Positions 43,491 to 52,753 of a stretch of 64,000 bases of DNA are shown here, piece after piece (the stretch's first letter is position 1; each line of letters begins with the position of its first letter). The stretch is from Kibdelosporangium sp040675465 (GTDB lineage Bacteria; Actinomycetota; Actinomycetes; Mycobacteriales; Pseudonocardiaceae): contig NZ_JBFAPA010000001.1 in NCBI RefSeq assembly GCF_040675465.1, positions 868,001-932,000 on the forward strand. Reading direction: 5' to 3'. Position numbers and translations under genes: made by a program. The notes beneath the pieces were generated by a model. That model was given only the letters and a program-made list of their open reading frames with translations. It did not search any database and had not been told where the DNA came from.

Positions 43491-44387
43491 TCAGGTGTAT
43501 CGAGCCCACCTCGCGCGGGTGTCACCGCGCCGGAAATCGTCGAGCCGACGCATCAGTTCCGGCCTGACATCGGGATTGCTGCGCACACTGGGCAGCACAC
43601 TCGTGATCAGCTTCAGTTCCCTGACCTCGCGCAAAGCCGAGAAGCCACCCCAACGGGTGACATCCCAGCCGTACGCCCGGACCATCTCACGGTACGTACG
43701 CGCGGGCTCGCCGAACCTGCCCACTCCGACGGCCACCGGGGTCAGATCCCACTCCGGCGGGCCGACACAAGTGGAATCAAAGTCACACAACACCGGGCCG
43801 TCCGGCGACGGGATCAAGTTCCCCAGGTGGGCGTCGCCGTGAACAACCGATGAAGCCAGCGGAAACTCCAGGCCGGCCAGGGTCTCCTCGAGGCGGTCGC
43901 AACAGTCCAGCAGAAACTCTCTGTCACTGTCCTCGATCGCCTCGGCGTCGTCCACCCGCCGCCGGACGTCGTCCAACGGGTCCCAGGTAGGCAGTTGGAA
44001 GGGCGGGGCGGGCAGCTTGTGGATGCGCCGCAGCAGGTTCCCGAGGTCACGGCCGCGCGCCGGGCGGCCGCCGGACGGGACGACCTCCCACACCGTGGCC
44101 ACGTGCTCGTCCACCCGGATCGGCTCGCCGACCAGCAGCCGGACCGCGGCGATGTCGTGCTCGGCGAGCCAGCCCGCGATCCGCACGACCTTCTCCACCC
44201 GGTGCTGCAGCGCGACCGACCCCACGATCCGGACGACCGCCTGGTCACCGGCCAGTTTGTACACCGCGTTGTTGGTGAACCGCAGCAGCTGGGCGCCCTC
44301 GGCGTCCAAGCCGAGCCGGTCGCAGATGGCCCGCAGGACGAGGGCGAGCCGGTCCCGGCTGAACCGTCCCTCCGAAGCGGGAACCAT
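43491..44387 (-). CDS. Aminoglycoside-phosphotransferase-fold kinase (APH family)
   Basis: 298 aa from ATG 44387. The open frame upstream is antisense noise over the regulator gene. YKLAGDQAVVRIVGS supplies the nucleotide-loop and lysine/arginine region. SSVVHGDAHLGNLI has the catalytic Asp185 (H-G-D-x-H-x-x-N), and PVLCDFDSTCVGPPEWDL is the metal-binding D-F-D motif. Likely phosphorylates a small-molecule hydroxyl. True aminoglycoside resistance cannot be claimed, since the family also includes choline and homoserine kinases. Directly downstream of the XRE/TPR regulator, 28 bp apart. Confidence 0.85.
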   Translation of the reverse strand: MVPASEGRFSRDRLALVLRAICDRLGLDAEGAQLLRFTNNAVYKLAGDQAVVRIVGSVALQHRVEKVVRIAGWLAEHDIAAVRLLVGEPIRVDEHVATVWEVVPSGGRPARGRDLGNLLRRIHKLPAPPFQLPTWDPLDDVRRRVDDAEAIEDSDREFLLDCCDRLEETLAGLEFPLASSVVHGDAHLGNLIPSPDGPVLCDFDSTCVGPPEWDLTPVAVGVGRFGEPARTYREMVRAYGWDVTRWGGFSALREVRELKLITSVLPSVRSNPDVRPELMRRLDDFRRGDTRARWARYT

Positions 44388-44415
44388 CGAGCCGGCCGTG
44401 GACAGTGCGCTCGCC

Positions 44416-45792
44416 TCAGGCGTCCGTGTCGAAGTACTTGTTGAGCACGTCGGACAGTTCACGGGCCTGGGCGTTGTTCCGGCGTTTGTCGGCCTCCTGT
44501 TTGAGCGGCCGCATCCGGTCCTTGGTCCGCCCCGAGGTGAGCTGTTCGGCCATCTCGACCGCCTGGCGGCCGACTTTGGCGCCGTGCTCGACGTCGCCGT
44601 CGAGCAGATGGTTGGTTGCCAGCGCGCCAAGGTTGAAGGTCTTGCTGCGCGCCATGTCGTCGCCGAACGAGTCGATCGCGCGCTGCAGCGCGGGGATCGC
44701 GTAACGGGTGTGCTTGGGGTCGACGGTCTGCGCCAGCACCGTGTGGACGGTGCCCATCATCGCGTAGACGTCGGTCTCGTTGAAGAACTTGACCCAGCTC
44801 TCGGCGCCGTCCAGGTCGGCGCGGGCGAACTCGTCGCGGGTCCGGCCGAGCAGCTTCATCGTCTGCTCACGCTGGCCCATCATCGCGTAGGCCCAGGCCT
44901 CGTTCGCGCACAGCACCGCCACCGCCAGCTCGGAACCGGAGTTCTGGGCGGCGATCTGGCCGAGCGAGAAGATCTTGAGCGCGTCGTTGGGGGCGTCGTT
45001 GTGCAGGTAGACGCGGCCCATCCGGTACAGGATGTTGGCGACCAGCGGCTCGCTGCGGCCCTCCTTGGCCAGCTCCAGGCCCTTGCCGAAGTGGTTGCGC
45101 GCGGAGTCGAGCAGGCCGATGTCGAACGAGGTCCAGCCGGCCAGGTTGTGCAGGTCCGCCAGGGCGACGTGCAGGCGTTGCTTGACCACGTCCGTGGCCG
45201 AGGCGCCCAGCATCTGCTGGCCCCAGGACAGCTGGGCGATCACCGCGTCGCGGCACGAACCGCCGCCGTACTGGTAGTCCAACGACCTCAGCGCCCTGGT
45301 GGCGGCTTCCACCTGGCGCACGTCCGTCATGCCGATCCGGCCCGGGGCGGGCGTCGAGATCGGGTTGGAGACCCACGGCCCGGAGTCCGCGCCGAACACG
45401 TTCGCGCCCATGGTGACGGCCGCGGCGTGCGCGAGGAACTTCCGACGTTTCACCGACTCTGCCTCCTCAGGGGTCTGGTCGTCGACGGTGGCGACGACAC
45501 GGACCCGTGTCTCCTCGTCATATGCGAGGCCCATGTACCCACGTGGGACGCCCAGGCCCTGGGCGATCCTCGCGAGCACGTCATAGGCCATGACCTGGCG
45601 ACCTTTGAGGATCTCCGATACCTCGGACTGCGACTGGCCGGTCTGGGCGGCGATCTGCCGCTGCGAGATGCCGTGCTTCCGCAACAGCCGGTAGACCTGA
45701 CTGATCTCCCTGGCGGCCAGTGCTGCCCGCATGTCCGGCTTCTCCCAGACGTCGGCTGTCACCACAGCACCTTGTGACCCGGTGGAGTTCAC
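44416..45792 (-). CDS. XRE-family regulator with TPR-like C-terminal region
   Basis: 458 aa from GTG with a G-rich ribosome binding site. The helix-turn-helix lies at about 38-85: YRLLRKHGISQRQIAAQTGQSQSEVSEILKG then VLARIAQGLGVPRG. A linker with KRRKFLAHAAAVTMGANVFG precedes about 300 residues of helix-turn-helix-turn TPR-like repeats (LHNLAGWTSFDIGLLDSARNHFGKGLELA, ANILYRMGRVYLHNDAPNDALKIFSLG). Widespread in actinobacteria, where such proteins act as developmental or antibiotic regulators (NsdA-like). A paired 10-bp repeat at 45861-45883 in the divergent promoter is a candidate site. Confidence 0.88.
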   Translation of the reverse strand: MNSTGSQGAVVTADVWEKPDMRAALAAREISQVYRLLRKHGISQRQIAAQTGQSQSEVSEILKGRQVMAYDVLARIAQGLGVPRGYMGLAYDEETRVRVVATVDDQTPEEAESVKRRKFLAHAAAVTMGANVFGADSGPWVSNPISTPAPGRIGMTDVRQVEAATRALRSLDYQYGGGSCRDAVIAQLSWGQQMLGASATDVVKQRLHVALADLHNLAGWTSFDIGLLDSARNHFGKGLELAKEGRSEPLVANILYRMGRVYLHNDAPNDALKIFSLGQIAAQNSGSELAVAVLCANEAWAYAMMGQREQTMKLLGRTRDEFARADLDGAESWVKFFNETDVYAMMGTVHTVLAQTVDPKHTRYAIPALQRAIDSFGDDMARSKTFNLGALATNHLLDGDVEHGAKVGRQAVEMAEQLTSGRTKDRMRPLKQEADKRRNNAQARELSDVLNKYFDTDA

Positions 45793-45860
45793 TCGCGCCC
45801 CCTTGCAGTCCGTTGGGCGTCAACCGCAGCGTAAACACATTGCGGCAGGGGGGAGAAGTA

Positions 45861-45883
45861 CTGATCGGCCAGGCTGATCGGCC
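45861..45883. promoter_or_regulatory. Direct repeat CTGATCGGCC x2 in the regulator promoter
   Basis: CTGATCGGCC at 45861-45870 and again at 45874-45883, 13 bp apart, in the 218-bp region between the divergent XRE regulator and two small genes. GATCAG recurs at 45923-45928. A candidate autoregulatory site, with no direct evidence. Confidence 0.4.
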
Positions 45884-46010
45884 GGGCCGAAGTCCGGCGA
45901 CCGCTTATCGTCAATGCCCGTCCGATCAGCGCAGTGTCACCCCGTTCGCGTTTCCTGGGTACCAATCTAGTTTCTGGTAAGCATTCGAGCACGGAGGGGA
46001 ACTTCGCATC

Positions 46011-46301
46011 GTGGACCTACTCGGCTCGACAGTCACTCACCCGGCCGCCTCGCTGGACGTGCAGGGTGAGCAGGAGGACCGGCCTGGCCTCAGAGACCTG
46101 CACGGCTCCTTCGCCGGCCGCCGGGTATGGCACGTCAGCTGTGGCGACGTCATCAACCGTGATCGGTGCCTGACAGTGCTTGTGGACCAGAACAAGGTGG
46201 TGCTCGTCGGACCCCCCGGTGAGACCGCTGTCCTGTCATCCGGCCAGCTCGGCCAGCTGCGGGACGCCCTACGAGAAGCCGCCGAGCAGGCGGAAAGGTG
46301 A
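46011..46301 (+). CDS. Small uncharacterised protein, 96 aa
   Basis: GTG start with GGAGGGGA upstream. The core GRRVWHVSCGDVINRDRCLTVLVDQNKVVLVGPPGETAVLSSGQLGQLRDALREAAEQ alternates strands and ends in a helix, somewhat like the DUF397 small proteins that sit beside actinobacterial XRE regulators, though not a clear member. Divergent from the XRE/TPR gene and followed by another small gene. Confidence 0.65.
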   Translation: MDLLGSTVTHPAASLDVQGEQEDRPGLRDLHGSFAGRRVWHVSCGDVINRDRCLTVLVDQNKVVLVGPPGETAVLSSGQLGQLRDALREAAEQAER

Positions 46302-46314
46302 CGGTGAGCTGATC

Positions 46315-46659
46315 GTGGACGAGATACTCGGCCAGGTCCTGCGCAACGCGGTGTGGGAACGCCTGGACATGCTGTCCGAACTGGCCAACCGTGCCGACGC
46401 ACCCTCGCTGCTCTCCGTCGCGCGCTCCGAGCTGCCCCGGCTGACCGAGGGCTGGCGGGCGATGCTCTCCGCGCATGAGCCGGATGAGCGCGGCAACTGC
46501 CCCACCTGTTCCACCCGGTGGCGCCAGCAGAAGGCGCCCTGCTCGGTCTGGCGTGCCGCCTATGAGCACCTGGTCGCCGGTGGCCTCGCCCCGGCCGGGG
46601 GCCGGCAGGTCCGCCGTTCCGGTGCCGCCCCGCGCCGCGTGGTGGCCGGCGCCCGATAA
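46315..46659 (+). CDS. Small protein with CxxC zinc-ribbon-like motif, 114 aa
   Basis: GTG at 46315, 13 bp after the previous stop. An N-terminal helical part (DEILGQVLRNAVWERLDMLSELANRA) is followed by LSAHEPDERGNCPTCSTRWRQQKAPCSVWRAAYEHL, with C-x2-C plus a third cysteine and a histidine that could bind zinc, then a basic tail. Probably expressed with the 96-aa gene. Followed by a strong terminator hairpin. No function known. Confidence 0.65.
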   Translation: MDEILGQVLRNAVWERLDMLSELANRADAPSLLSVARSELPRLTEGWRAMLSAHEPDERGNCPTCSTRWRQQKAPCSVWRAAYEHLVAGGLAPAGGRQVRRSGAAPRRVVAGAR

Positions 46660-46662
46660 GCC

Positions 46663-46707
46663 GGCGGCCCGTTCGTCCGTCCCCCCGAGCGAGGCGAACG
46701 GGCCGCC
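46663..46707 (+). terminator. Hairpin terminator after the two small genes
   Basis: GGCGGCCCGTTCG (46663-46675) pairs perfectly with CGAACGGGCCGCC (46695-46707), a 13-bp stem, 3 bp after the stop of the 114-aa gene. It lies between convergent genes and may serve both directions. Confidence 0.75.
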
Positions 46708-46788
46708 TCCCAAAGACCCCGCGGGTCGGTGCCGCGAAAAGCACTCCCCCCTCCCCCGACCGGTGCCGATCCGCGGCTCCCAGCTTCG

Positions 46789-48003
46789 TTAGTTCACACT
46801 CCGGATCCTGGCGATGAAGAATCCGGCGATCAGCGTTACCAACGCCGAGGCGCCGAACAGGCCGGGATATCCGAGACTCGCAATCACGACAGGTGCCAGC
46901 AGGGGTGCGAAAACCTGCGGCAGTGAGTTCGCGATGTTTATCACTCCGAGATCTTTCGCGCGGTCGGACGCCGACGGCAGCACCTGGGTCAAAAGTGCGA
47001 GCGCGACCGCCCAGTAGAGGCCGAACCCGGCGCCGAGCAACGGTGCGGCGATGACACTGGCCACCCACGTCTGGGAGACGACGAGGGCAACGGCGGCGAC
47101 CGCCATCAGCCCCGAAGCCACCAGTACATACGGTTTCCTGCGGCCGGACTTGTCCGAGAGGATGCCGCCCAGGATCGCGCCCGCGATCAGCGCGAGGCCG
47201 TAGAACGCCATCAGGATCAGCAGCGAGCCCTCCGGGTCCGGCAGGTGCACCGCGTCCTTGAGGAAGAACAACAGGTAGAACGTGCCGAACGCGTTGCCCA
47301 GCTGGATCAGGAAGTGACAGCCCCAGGCCCACGCGAAGTCCGGGTGCTCACGGGGTGACACCCAGAGTTCGATCTTGGTCCGCGGCTTGAGCTCCTTCGG
47401 CAGGACCGCGTCCGGGGTGAACAGCACGAACACCGCCGCACCGAGCAGGACGACCACCGCCGACGCGAGGTATCCGCCGGATAACGATGTCACCAGCTCG
47501 GTGACCAGCAGCGTGCCGAGGACGGTGCCGAACATCTGGCTGATGCCGATGAACCCACCCGTCTGCGCGCGCTGTTCGACCGGGACGCGGTCGGGCACCG
47601 CGGAGATCAGCGTGGCGATCATGCCGTTGAGCCCGGCGGAAACGAGGCACCAGCCGAGCACCATCACGACCACGTTCGGCGCGGTCGCGAGTACCGCAAG
47701 GCCAAGCGCCCCAACGACTGCGCCCGCGACGGTCCACGGGTGCCGGCGGCCGAACCGCGAGGTGGTGCGGTCGGAAAGCAAGCCCACCAACGGGTTCACC
47801 ACCAGTGCGACCGCTCCGCCCGCACCGGTGACGATCCCGAACACGAGCTCTTTGTCCGCGCTGGCAAGCAGTTCCGCCTGCCGCGGGAGCAGGACCTGGA
47901 TGGGCGCGTAGATCGCGAGCCACATCCCGAGGTTCGCCAGGAACAGCAACGACACCCAGCCGGCGCGAACCCTCGCGACCGGCTCCGACAACGCCGTCGT
48001 CAC
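46789..48003 (-). CDS. MFS transporter, probable glycoside/sugar permease
   Basis: 404 aa from GTG 48003, overlapping the beta-glucosidase stop. The longer open frame is a shadow. Twelve hydrophobic segments. PLVGLLSDRTTSRFGRRHPW is the loop-2/3 MFS signature, and LGGILSDKSGRRKPYV its repeat in the second half. Paired with a GH1 beta-glucosidase and a TetR regulator, so it probably imports a beta-glucoside such as cellobiose or a plant glycoside. Confidence 0.88.
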   Translation of the reverse strand: MTTALSEPVARVRAGWVSLLFLANLGMWLAIYAPIQVLLPRQAELLASADKELVFGIVTGAGGAVALVVNPLVGLLSDRTTSRFGRRHPWTVAGAVVGALGLAVLATAPNVVVMVLGWCLVSAGLNGMIATLISAVPDRVPVEQRAQTGGFIGISQMFGTVLGTLLVTELVTSLSGGYLASAVVVLLGAAVFVLFTPDAVLPKELKPRTKIELWVSPREHPDFAWAWGCHFLIQLGNAFGTFYLLFFLKDAVHLPDPEGSLLILMAFYGLALIAGAILGGILSDKSGRRKPYVLVASGLMAVAAVALVVSQTWVASVIAAPLLGAGFGLYWAVALALLTQVLPSASDRAKDLGVINIANSLPQVFAPLLAPVVIASLGYPGLFGASALVTLIAGFFIARIRSVN

Positions 48004-49298
48004 CGTGCACCTCCGAGCAGATCCCGGTACCAGTAAAAGGAATCCTTGGGTGTCCTGGCCAGTGTGCAGTAGTCGACGTGGACCAGGCCAAAGCGGGGCT
48101 GGTATCCCTTGGACCACTCGAAGTTGTCCAGCAGCGACCACACGAAGTAGCCGCGCACATCCGAGCCCTCGTCGAGCGCTTGTCCCAGTGCCGCAAGGTG
48201 ATCCTGGAGGTACTGGATGCGTTCCTTGTCGTGCACGCCGTCGAAGCTGCAGCCGCTTTCGGTGATGTAGATCGGCGGTAGCTTGTCCTCGTAGCGTGTT
48301 CGGAGCTGGCCTAGGAACTCGCGCAGACCGTCCGGCACGACCGGGGAACCGTTGGTGGTCAACGGATATCCCTCGATCGCGCGCAGCTCGAACGGCAGCG
48401 GGTTGCCTTCGCCGGGCGCCGCACAGCCCTGTGGCTCGTAGTAGTTCACGCCGTAGAAGTCGAGCGGTGCGGCGATCGCGGTGAGGTCGTCGGCGAAGTC
48501 GTCCGGCAGGTACTGGATCACCTGCTCGGGGTAACGGCCGAGCAGCATCGGGTCGGTGTACATCCAGTTCGCCACCGCGCCAAGGTGTTCGGCCGCTTCG
48601 AGGTCCGCGGCGCTTTGCGTGGCCGGCCAGATCGGGCTGTGGTTGTTCGCGCTGCCAATGCTTTTCGCGTTCACCGAGCGCAGCGCGCTGACCGCCAGGC
48701 CGTGCGCGAGGTTCTGGAAGTGCGCGGCCGGCATCGCGTCGAACAGCAACGCCTTGCCCGGCGCGTACTCGCCTAGCGCATAGCCGTACAGGGTCTCCAC
48801 GACCGGCTCGTTCAACGGGATCCAGTGCTCGACCCGGTCGGCCAGCCGCTCGCCGACGATCGCCGCGTACTCGGCGAAGCGGTACGCGGTGTCCCTCGAC
48901 AACCACCCGCCCGCGTCTTCAAGATCTTGTGGAGTGTCCCAGTGGTAGAGGGTGACGACGGGTCGGATCCCCGCTTCACACAGCGCGTCCACCAGGGAGT
49001 CGTAGAACCCCAGCCCTTCGGCGTTGACCGGACCCGACCCGGACGGCTGGACCCGGGGCCACGCCACCGAGAACCGGTAGCCGCCGACCCCGAGCTCGGA
49101 CATCAGCGCGATGTCCTCGGCGTACCGGTGGTAGTGGTCGCAGGCGACGTCGGCGTTCTCCCCCGTGTGGATCTTGCCCGGGGTGGCGCAGAACGTGTCC
49201 CACACGGACACGCCGCGACCACCCTCCCGGGTGGCTCCCTCGATCTGGAACGCGGACGTGGAGACACCCCACAGGAAGCCGTCCGGGAACCCACGCAT
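48000..49298 (-). CDS. Family 1 glycoside hydrolase, beta-glucosidase
   Basis: 432 aa, GGAGGTGACTGG before the ATG. FPDGFLWGVSTSAFQIEGATREGGRGVSVWD is the GH1 N-terminal signature. Glu164 in PLNEP is the acid/base and Glu347 in IYITESG the nucleophile, and SLLDNFEWSKGYQPRFGLVHVD closes the barrel. No signal peptide, so it acts on imported glycosides in the cytoplasm. First gene of a two-gene operon with the MFS transporter, divergent from a TetR repressor. Confidence 0.93.
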   Translation of the reverse strand: MRGFPDGFLWGVSTSAFQIEGATREGGRGVSVWDTFCATPGKIHTGENADVACDHYHRYAEDIALMSELGVGGYRFSVAWPRVQPSGSGPVNAEGLGFYDSLVDALCEAGIRPVVTLYHWDTPQDLEDAGGWLSRDTAYRFAEYAAIVGERLADRVEHWIPLNEPVVETLYGYALGEYAPGKALLFDAMPAAHFQNLAHGLAVSALRSVNAKSIGSANNHSPIWPATQSAADLEAAEHLGAVANWMYTDPMLLGRYPEQVIQYLPDDFADDLTAIAAPLDFYGVNYYEPQGCAAPGEGNPLPFELRAIEGYPLTTNGSPVVPDGLREFLGQLRTRYEDKLPPIYITESGCSFDGVHDKERIQYLQDHLAALGQALDEGSDVRGYFVWSLLDNFEWSKGYQPRFGLVHVDYCTLARTPKDSFYWYRDLLGGAR

Positions 49299-49330
49299 CC
49301 AGTCACCTCCGACAGAATGTGAAATTGATT

Positions 49331-49345
49331 CGCATACTAGATGCG
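49331..49345. promoter_or_regulatory. Inverted repeat CGCAT-ACTAG-ATGCG, candidate TetR operator
   Basis: A 15-bp inverted repeat (CGCAT/ATGCG arms, ACTAG centre) between the divergent beta-glucosidase and TetR genes, 32 bp upstream of the glucosidase ATG. It lies within the longest open reading of the TetR frame, supporting the later TetR start at 49409. Confidence 0.6.
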
Positions 49346-49408
49346 ATGTCGCTCACACGCCAGCAGCGATTTCACGGCAAGATAGGTCCTGAGCAGAGGA
49401 GACAGATC

Positions 49409-50029
49409 GTGGGCAGTCCGACACCCTTGCGGCGCAAGCCGGTCCAGCAGCGCAGCACCAAACGGGTCGAGCAGATGCTCGAGGCGTGCGCGGCGCTGAT
49501 CGAGGAGGTCGGCTACGACGGCGTGACGACGACGTTGATCGCGGAGCGCGCGGGCGTGGCGGTCGGCTCCCTCTACCAGTTCTTCCCGGACAAGCGGGCG
49601 GTCGTGCGCGAGCTGACCCGCCGCAACCTGGAGCGGTTCCTCCGCCTGGTCAGCGAGCGGTTCGAGACCACCCCGGTCGAGCACTGGTGGGATGCGGTCG
49701 ACCTGGCGATCGACTCCTACGTGGACATGCACCGGACCGTGCCGGGGTTCGCCAAACTGCACTTCGGCGACGTCGTGGACCTCGAGCTGCTGGACGACGG
49801 CGAGGGAAAGCACAACAACGAGGTCGTGGCCGAACAGCTGACCGAGATCGTGGCCCAGAAGGCCGGGCTGCCGGTCGAGGACCTCCGCCTGCCGATCACC
49901 ATCGCCGTGGAAGCCACCGACGGCATCCACAAACTCGCCTTCCGCCGCCACCCCCAGGGCGACCAGGAGATCATCGACGAAGGCAAGTACCTCCTCCGCC
50001 AGTACCTCTCGTCCAAACTCGACGGCTGA
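49409..50029 (+). CDS. TetR-family transcriptional regulator
   Basis: 206 aa from GTG 49409, which has GAGGAGA at a good distance. Helix-turn-helix: RVEQMLEACAALIEEVGYDGVTTTLIAERAGVAVGSLYQFFPDKRAVVREL. The C-terminal ligand domain includes DSYVDMHRTVPGFAKLHFGDVVD. It probably represses the divergent beta-glucosidase/MFS operon through the inverted repeat at 49331-49345. Confidence 0.9.
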   Translation: MGSPTPLRRKPVQQRSTKRVEQMLEACAALIEEVGYDGVTTTLIAERAGVAVGSLYQFFPDKRAVVRELTRRNLERFLRLVSERFETTPVEHWWDAVDLAIDSYVDMHRTVPGFAKLHFGDVVDLELLDDGEGKHNNEVVAEQLTEIVAQKAGLPVEDLRLPITIAVEATDGIHKLAFRRHPQGDQEIIDEGKYLLRQYLSSKLDG

Positions 50030-50158
50030 CCCAACGCAGCCCCACCCTCACCGGGGGGCGACCCCGATGCCAGTTTATCGAGGTCAGAGGGGTGGATCGA
50101 GGGTTGAGGCGTGCGAGTGGACCGTTCGCACGATGTTCCCTCGAACAGGTGATCCCGG

Positions 50159-51361
50159 TTACCCGAAGTTGACGCCCTCGCCGCGATAAGTAGGCACAGT
50201 GCGTTCGATTCGGTCGCCGCGGACGAGGTGGTATTCCTGGAAGCGCTCGGCGAGCTCGCCGGCCTTGGAGTGGCGCAGCCAGACGCGGTCGCCGAGCTTC
50301 AGGGTGTCGGCGGCTTTGCCGGTGACGGGGGTTTGGACTTCGCCGGCGCCTTCGAGGCCGAGCAGTTTCAGGCCCTCGGGGAGGTACGGGATCGGCTCGC
50401 GGTCGCGGCCGACGGGGCCGGAGGCGATGTAGCCGCCGGCGAACAGGGTGGCGATCCGGGCGGCGGGGCGGCGGACGACGGGCAGCGCGAACAGCGCGGC
50501 GGGGTTCGGGGTGAAGGCGCGGTAGCCGTCGAACAGGCCGGGGCCCATCAGACCGGAACCAGCCGCGACCTCGGTGACCGAAGGGTCGGAAGAAGTCAGC
50601 TCCAGGCTGCCCGTTCCGCCGCCGTTGACGAACTCCAGCGGCGCGACGTCCCGGACGGCGGCCACGACGGCCGAGCGCCGTTTGACCAGCTCCTGTCCCG
50701 ACCGGCCCTGCATCCAGTGCACAAGCGAGCCACGCACCTTGTGTCCCGGTGGGTTGTCGCCCAGTCCGGCGATCTGCCCCTCGTAGGACATGAGCCCGAC
50801 CAGGGAGAACCCGGGGCGCTTGACGATCTCGTTCGCCAGCCGGGCCGCCTGCCGGGGTGTCCGGATCGGGGATCGGCGGGTGCCGACGTGCACGCCGGGC
50901 AGCGGACGCCAGGAGGCGTCGAGTTCCAGGCAGATGCGGATCGGGGGATGATCAGTGCCCAGGGCCGAGTCGACTAGGTCCAAGTGGTCCGTCGAGTCGG
51001 CGATGATGGAGATGACCTGCAGGGCGTGTGGGTCGGCGGCGAGTTCCCGGAGTGCGGCGTGGTCGGTTGTCGGGTAGGCCACCAGGAGGTCGGTGCCGGC
51101 CAGCGGGGTGTCCCGCCACTTGCCGGCCAGCCAGAGCGCCTCGCGCAGCGAGTAGGACATCACGCCCTCGAACCCTGGCATGCCGAGCACGCGTTGCAGC
51201 AGGTACTCGCACCGGACCGACTTGCTGGCCACGCGGATCGGCCGGCCGCCCGCGCGCAGCACGAGGTCGGTCGCGTTCGCGTCGAACGCGTCCAGGTCCA
51301 CGACCGCGAGGGGGGCGTCGAGGCCTTTGGTGGCGGTGTCCAAGTTCGCCTGCTGGGTCAC
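50159..51361 (-). CDS. PLP-dependent amino acid deaminase/aldolase (alanine racemase N-domain fold)
   Basis: 400 aa from GTG. DAPLAVVDLDAFDANATDLV opens the fold III barrel. Lys47 in RVASKSVRCEYLL is the likely PLP Schiff-base lysine. GLMSYEGQIAG and FVNGGGTGSLE are barrel phosphate-site motifs, and a C-terminal beta domain ends FQEYHLVRGDRIERTVPTYRGEGVNFG. Resembles D-threonine aldolase / D-amino acid deaminase-type enzymes. Divergent from the sugar-lactone oxidase gene, with 81 bp between, a pairing I recall in other actinobacteria. Confidence 0.8.
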   Translation of the reverse strand: MTQQANLDTATKGLDAPLAVVDLDAFDANATDLVLRAGGRPIRVASKSVRCEYLLQRVLGMPGFEGVMSYSLREALWLAGKWRDTPLAGTDLLVAYPTTDHAALRELAADPHALQVISIIADSTDHLDLVDSALGTDHPPIRICLELDASWRPLPGVHVGTRRSPIRTPRQAARLANEIVKRPGFSLVGLMSYEGQIAGLGDNPPGHKVRGSLVHWMQGRSGQELVKRRSAVVAAVRDVAPLEFVNGGGTGSLELTSSDPSVTEVAAGSGLMGPGLFDGYRAFTPNPAALFALPVVRRPAARIATLFAGGYIASGPVGRDREPIPYLPEGLKLLGLEGAGEVQTPVTGKAADTLKLGDRVWLRHSKAGELAERFQEYHLVRGDRIERTVPTYRGEGVNFG

Positions 51362-51442
51362 GCCCCCACAGTACGTCCAAAACGCTTGAAATGTGAATAG
51401 GATTCACTTACGGTGTCGCGAAACGCTGCAGCGGAGGTAAGG

Positions 51443-52753
51443 ATGCCCCCCGTGTGGACCAACTGGGCCCGGACGGCCACCGCCACCCCGGCGAGCATCG
51501 CCAGGCCGGGAAGCCTGGGGGAGATCGCCGAGACGGTCACCGATTCGGCGAGGGCCGGCCGGCGCGTCAAGGTGATGGGCAGCGGCCACTCCTTCACCTC
51601 GATCGCCTCCGCGGACCAGGCCACCGCCGTCGATCTGTCCGGTTGGACCGGAATCGAGTCCGCCGACCGTGACTCCGGCCTGGTGACCGTTCGCGGCGGG
51701 ACCACGATCAAACAGCTCAACGCCGCCCTCGACCGGCTGGGCCTGGCGATGACCAACCTCGGTGACATCGACGCCCAGACCATCTCGGGCGCGATCTCCA
51801 CCGGGACCCACGGCACCGGCGCCAAGCTCGGCGGGATCGCCACCCAGGTCACCGCGCTCGAGCTGGTGCTCGCCGACGGCGCGGTGGTCCGCTGCTCGGC
51901 CGACGAACATCCGGAGCTCTTCCACGCCGGCCGGGTCGGCCTGGGCGCACTCGGGGTGATCGCCAGTGTCACGCTGCGCTGCGAACCGGCGTTCGCGCTG
52001 GTCGCCGACGAGCGGCCGGAGCCGCTGGAGCAGGTGCTGGAGCAGCTGGACGACCTGATCACCGGGCACGACCACATGGAGTTCTACTGGTTCCCGTACG
52101 GTCGCAAGGCTTTGGTCAAACGGAACAACCGGCTACCGCTCGACGCGCCCACCCGACCGCTCAGCCCGGCCAGGCGGTACTTCGAGTACACGGTCATGGA
52201 GAACGTCGCCCTGCAGGCCACCTGCTCGCTCGGAAAAACCGTGCCCAAGCTGGTGAAACCGCTCAACCGGCTGGCGTCCACCGTGCTCTCGCCGCGCAAT
52301 TACAGCGACGCCTCGCACCGGGTCTTCGTCACCTCGCGCAATGTCCGGTTCGTCGAGTCGGAGTACGCCGTGCCGCGGGAATCGCTGGCCGACGTGCTCC
52401 ACGAGCTGCGGGCGCTGGTGCCGACGCTGGCCGATCCGGTGATGCTGCCGGTGGAGATCCGGGTCGCGGCCGCGGACGATATCTGGCTGTCCACCGCCTA
52501 CCAGCGGGATTCCGCGTATTTCGCGATCCACCAGTATCTGGGCCTGCCGTACCGGGACTATTTCGCGGGCTTCGAGAAGATCGTCGCCCAGGTCGGCGGG
52601 CGCCCGCACTGGGGCAAGATGCACAGTTTGGATTCGACCGTGCTGCGCGAGCGCTATCCGCACTTCGACGATTTCCGCCGGGTGCGGGCCGACGTCGACC
52701 CGGGCAGGCTGTTCACCAACGCCTATCTTGATCAGGTTCTGGGTTCGAGCTGA
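51443..52753 (+). CDS. FAD-linked D-arabinono-1,4-lactone oxidase-type oxidoreductase
   Basis: 436 aa from ATG 51443 with GGAGG upstream. The 51413 start lacks one. RVKVMGSGHSFTSIA contains the GHS histidine used for covalent FAD in the aldonolactone oxidase group. LGDIDAQTISGAISTGTHGTG is the second FAD-domain motif, and HWGKMHSLDSTVLRERYPHFDDF the C-terminal signature. Oxidises a sugar lactone or alditol. Substrate unproven. 3' end overlaps the convergent NAD(P)-binding gene by 22 bp. Confidence 0.88.
   Translation: MPPVWTNWARTATATPASIARPGSLGEIAETVTDSARAGRRVKVMGSGHSFTSIASADQATAVDLSGWTGIESADRDSGLVTVRGGTTIKQLNAALDRLGLAMTNLGDIDAQTISGAISTGTHGTGAKLGGIATQVTALELVLADGAVVRCSADEHPELFHAGRVGLGALGVIASVTLRCEPAFALVADERPEPLEQVLEQLDDLITGHDHMEFYWFPYGRKALVKRNNRLPLDAPTRPLSPARRYFEYTVMENVALQATCSLGKTVPKLVKPLNRLASTVLSPRNYSDASHRVFVTSRNVRFVESEYAVPRESLADVLHELRALVPTLADPVMLPVEIRVAAADDIWLSTAYQRDSAYFAIHQYLGLPYRDYFAGFEKIVAQVGGRPHWGKMHSLDSTVLRERYPHFDDFRRVRADVDPGRLFTNAYLDQVLGSS

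Noticed and set aside
43491..44387. Aminoglycoside resistance gene
   Set aside because: The kinase fold motifs are present, but the APH superfamily is broad and nothing in the sequence points to an aminoglycoside substrate.
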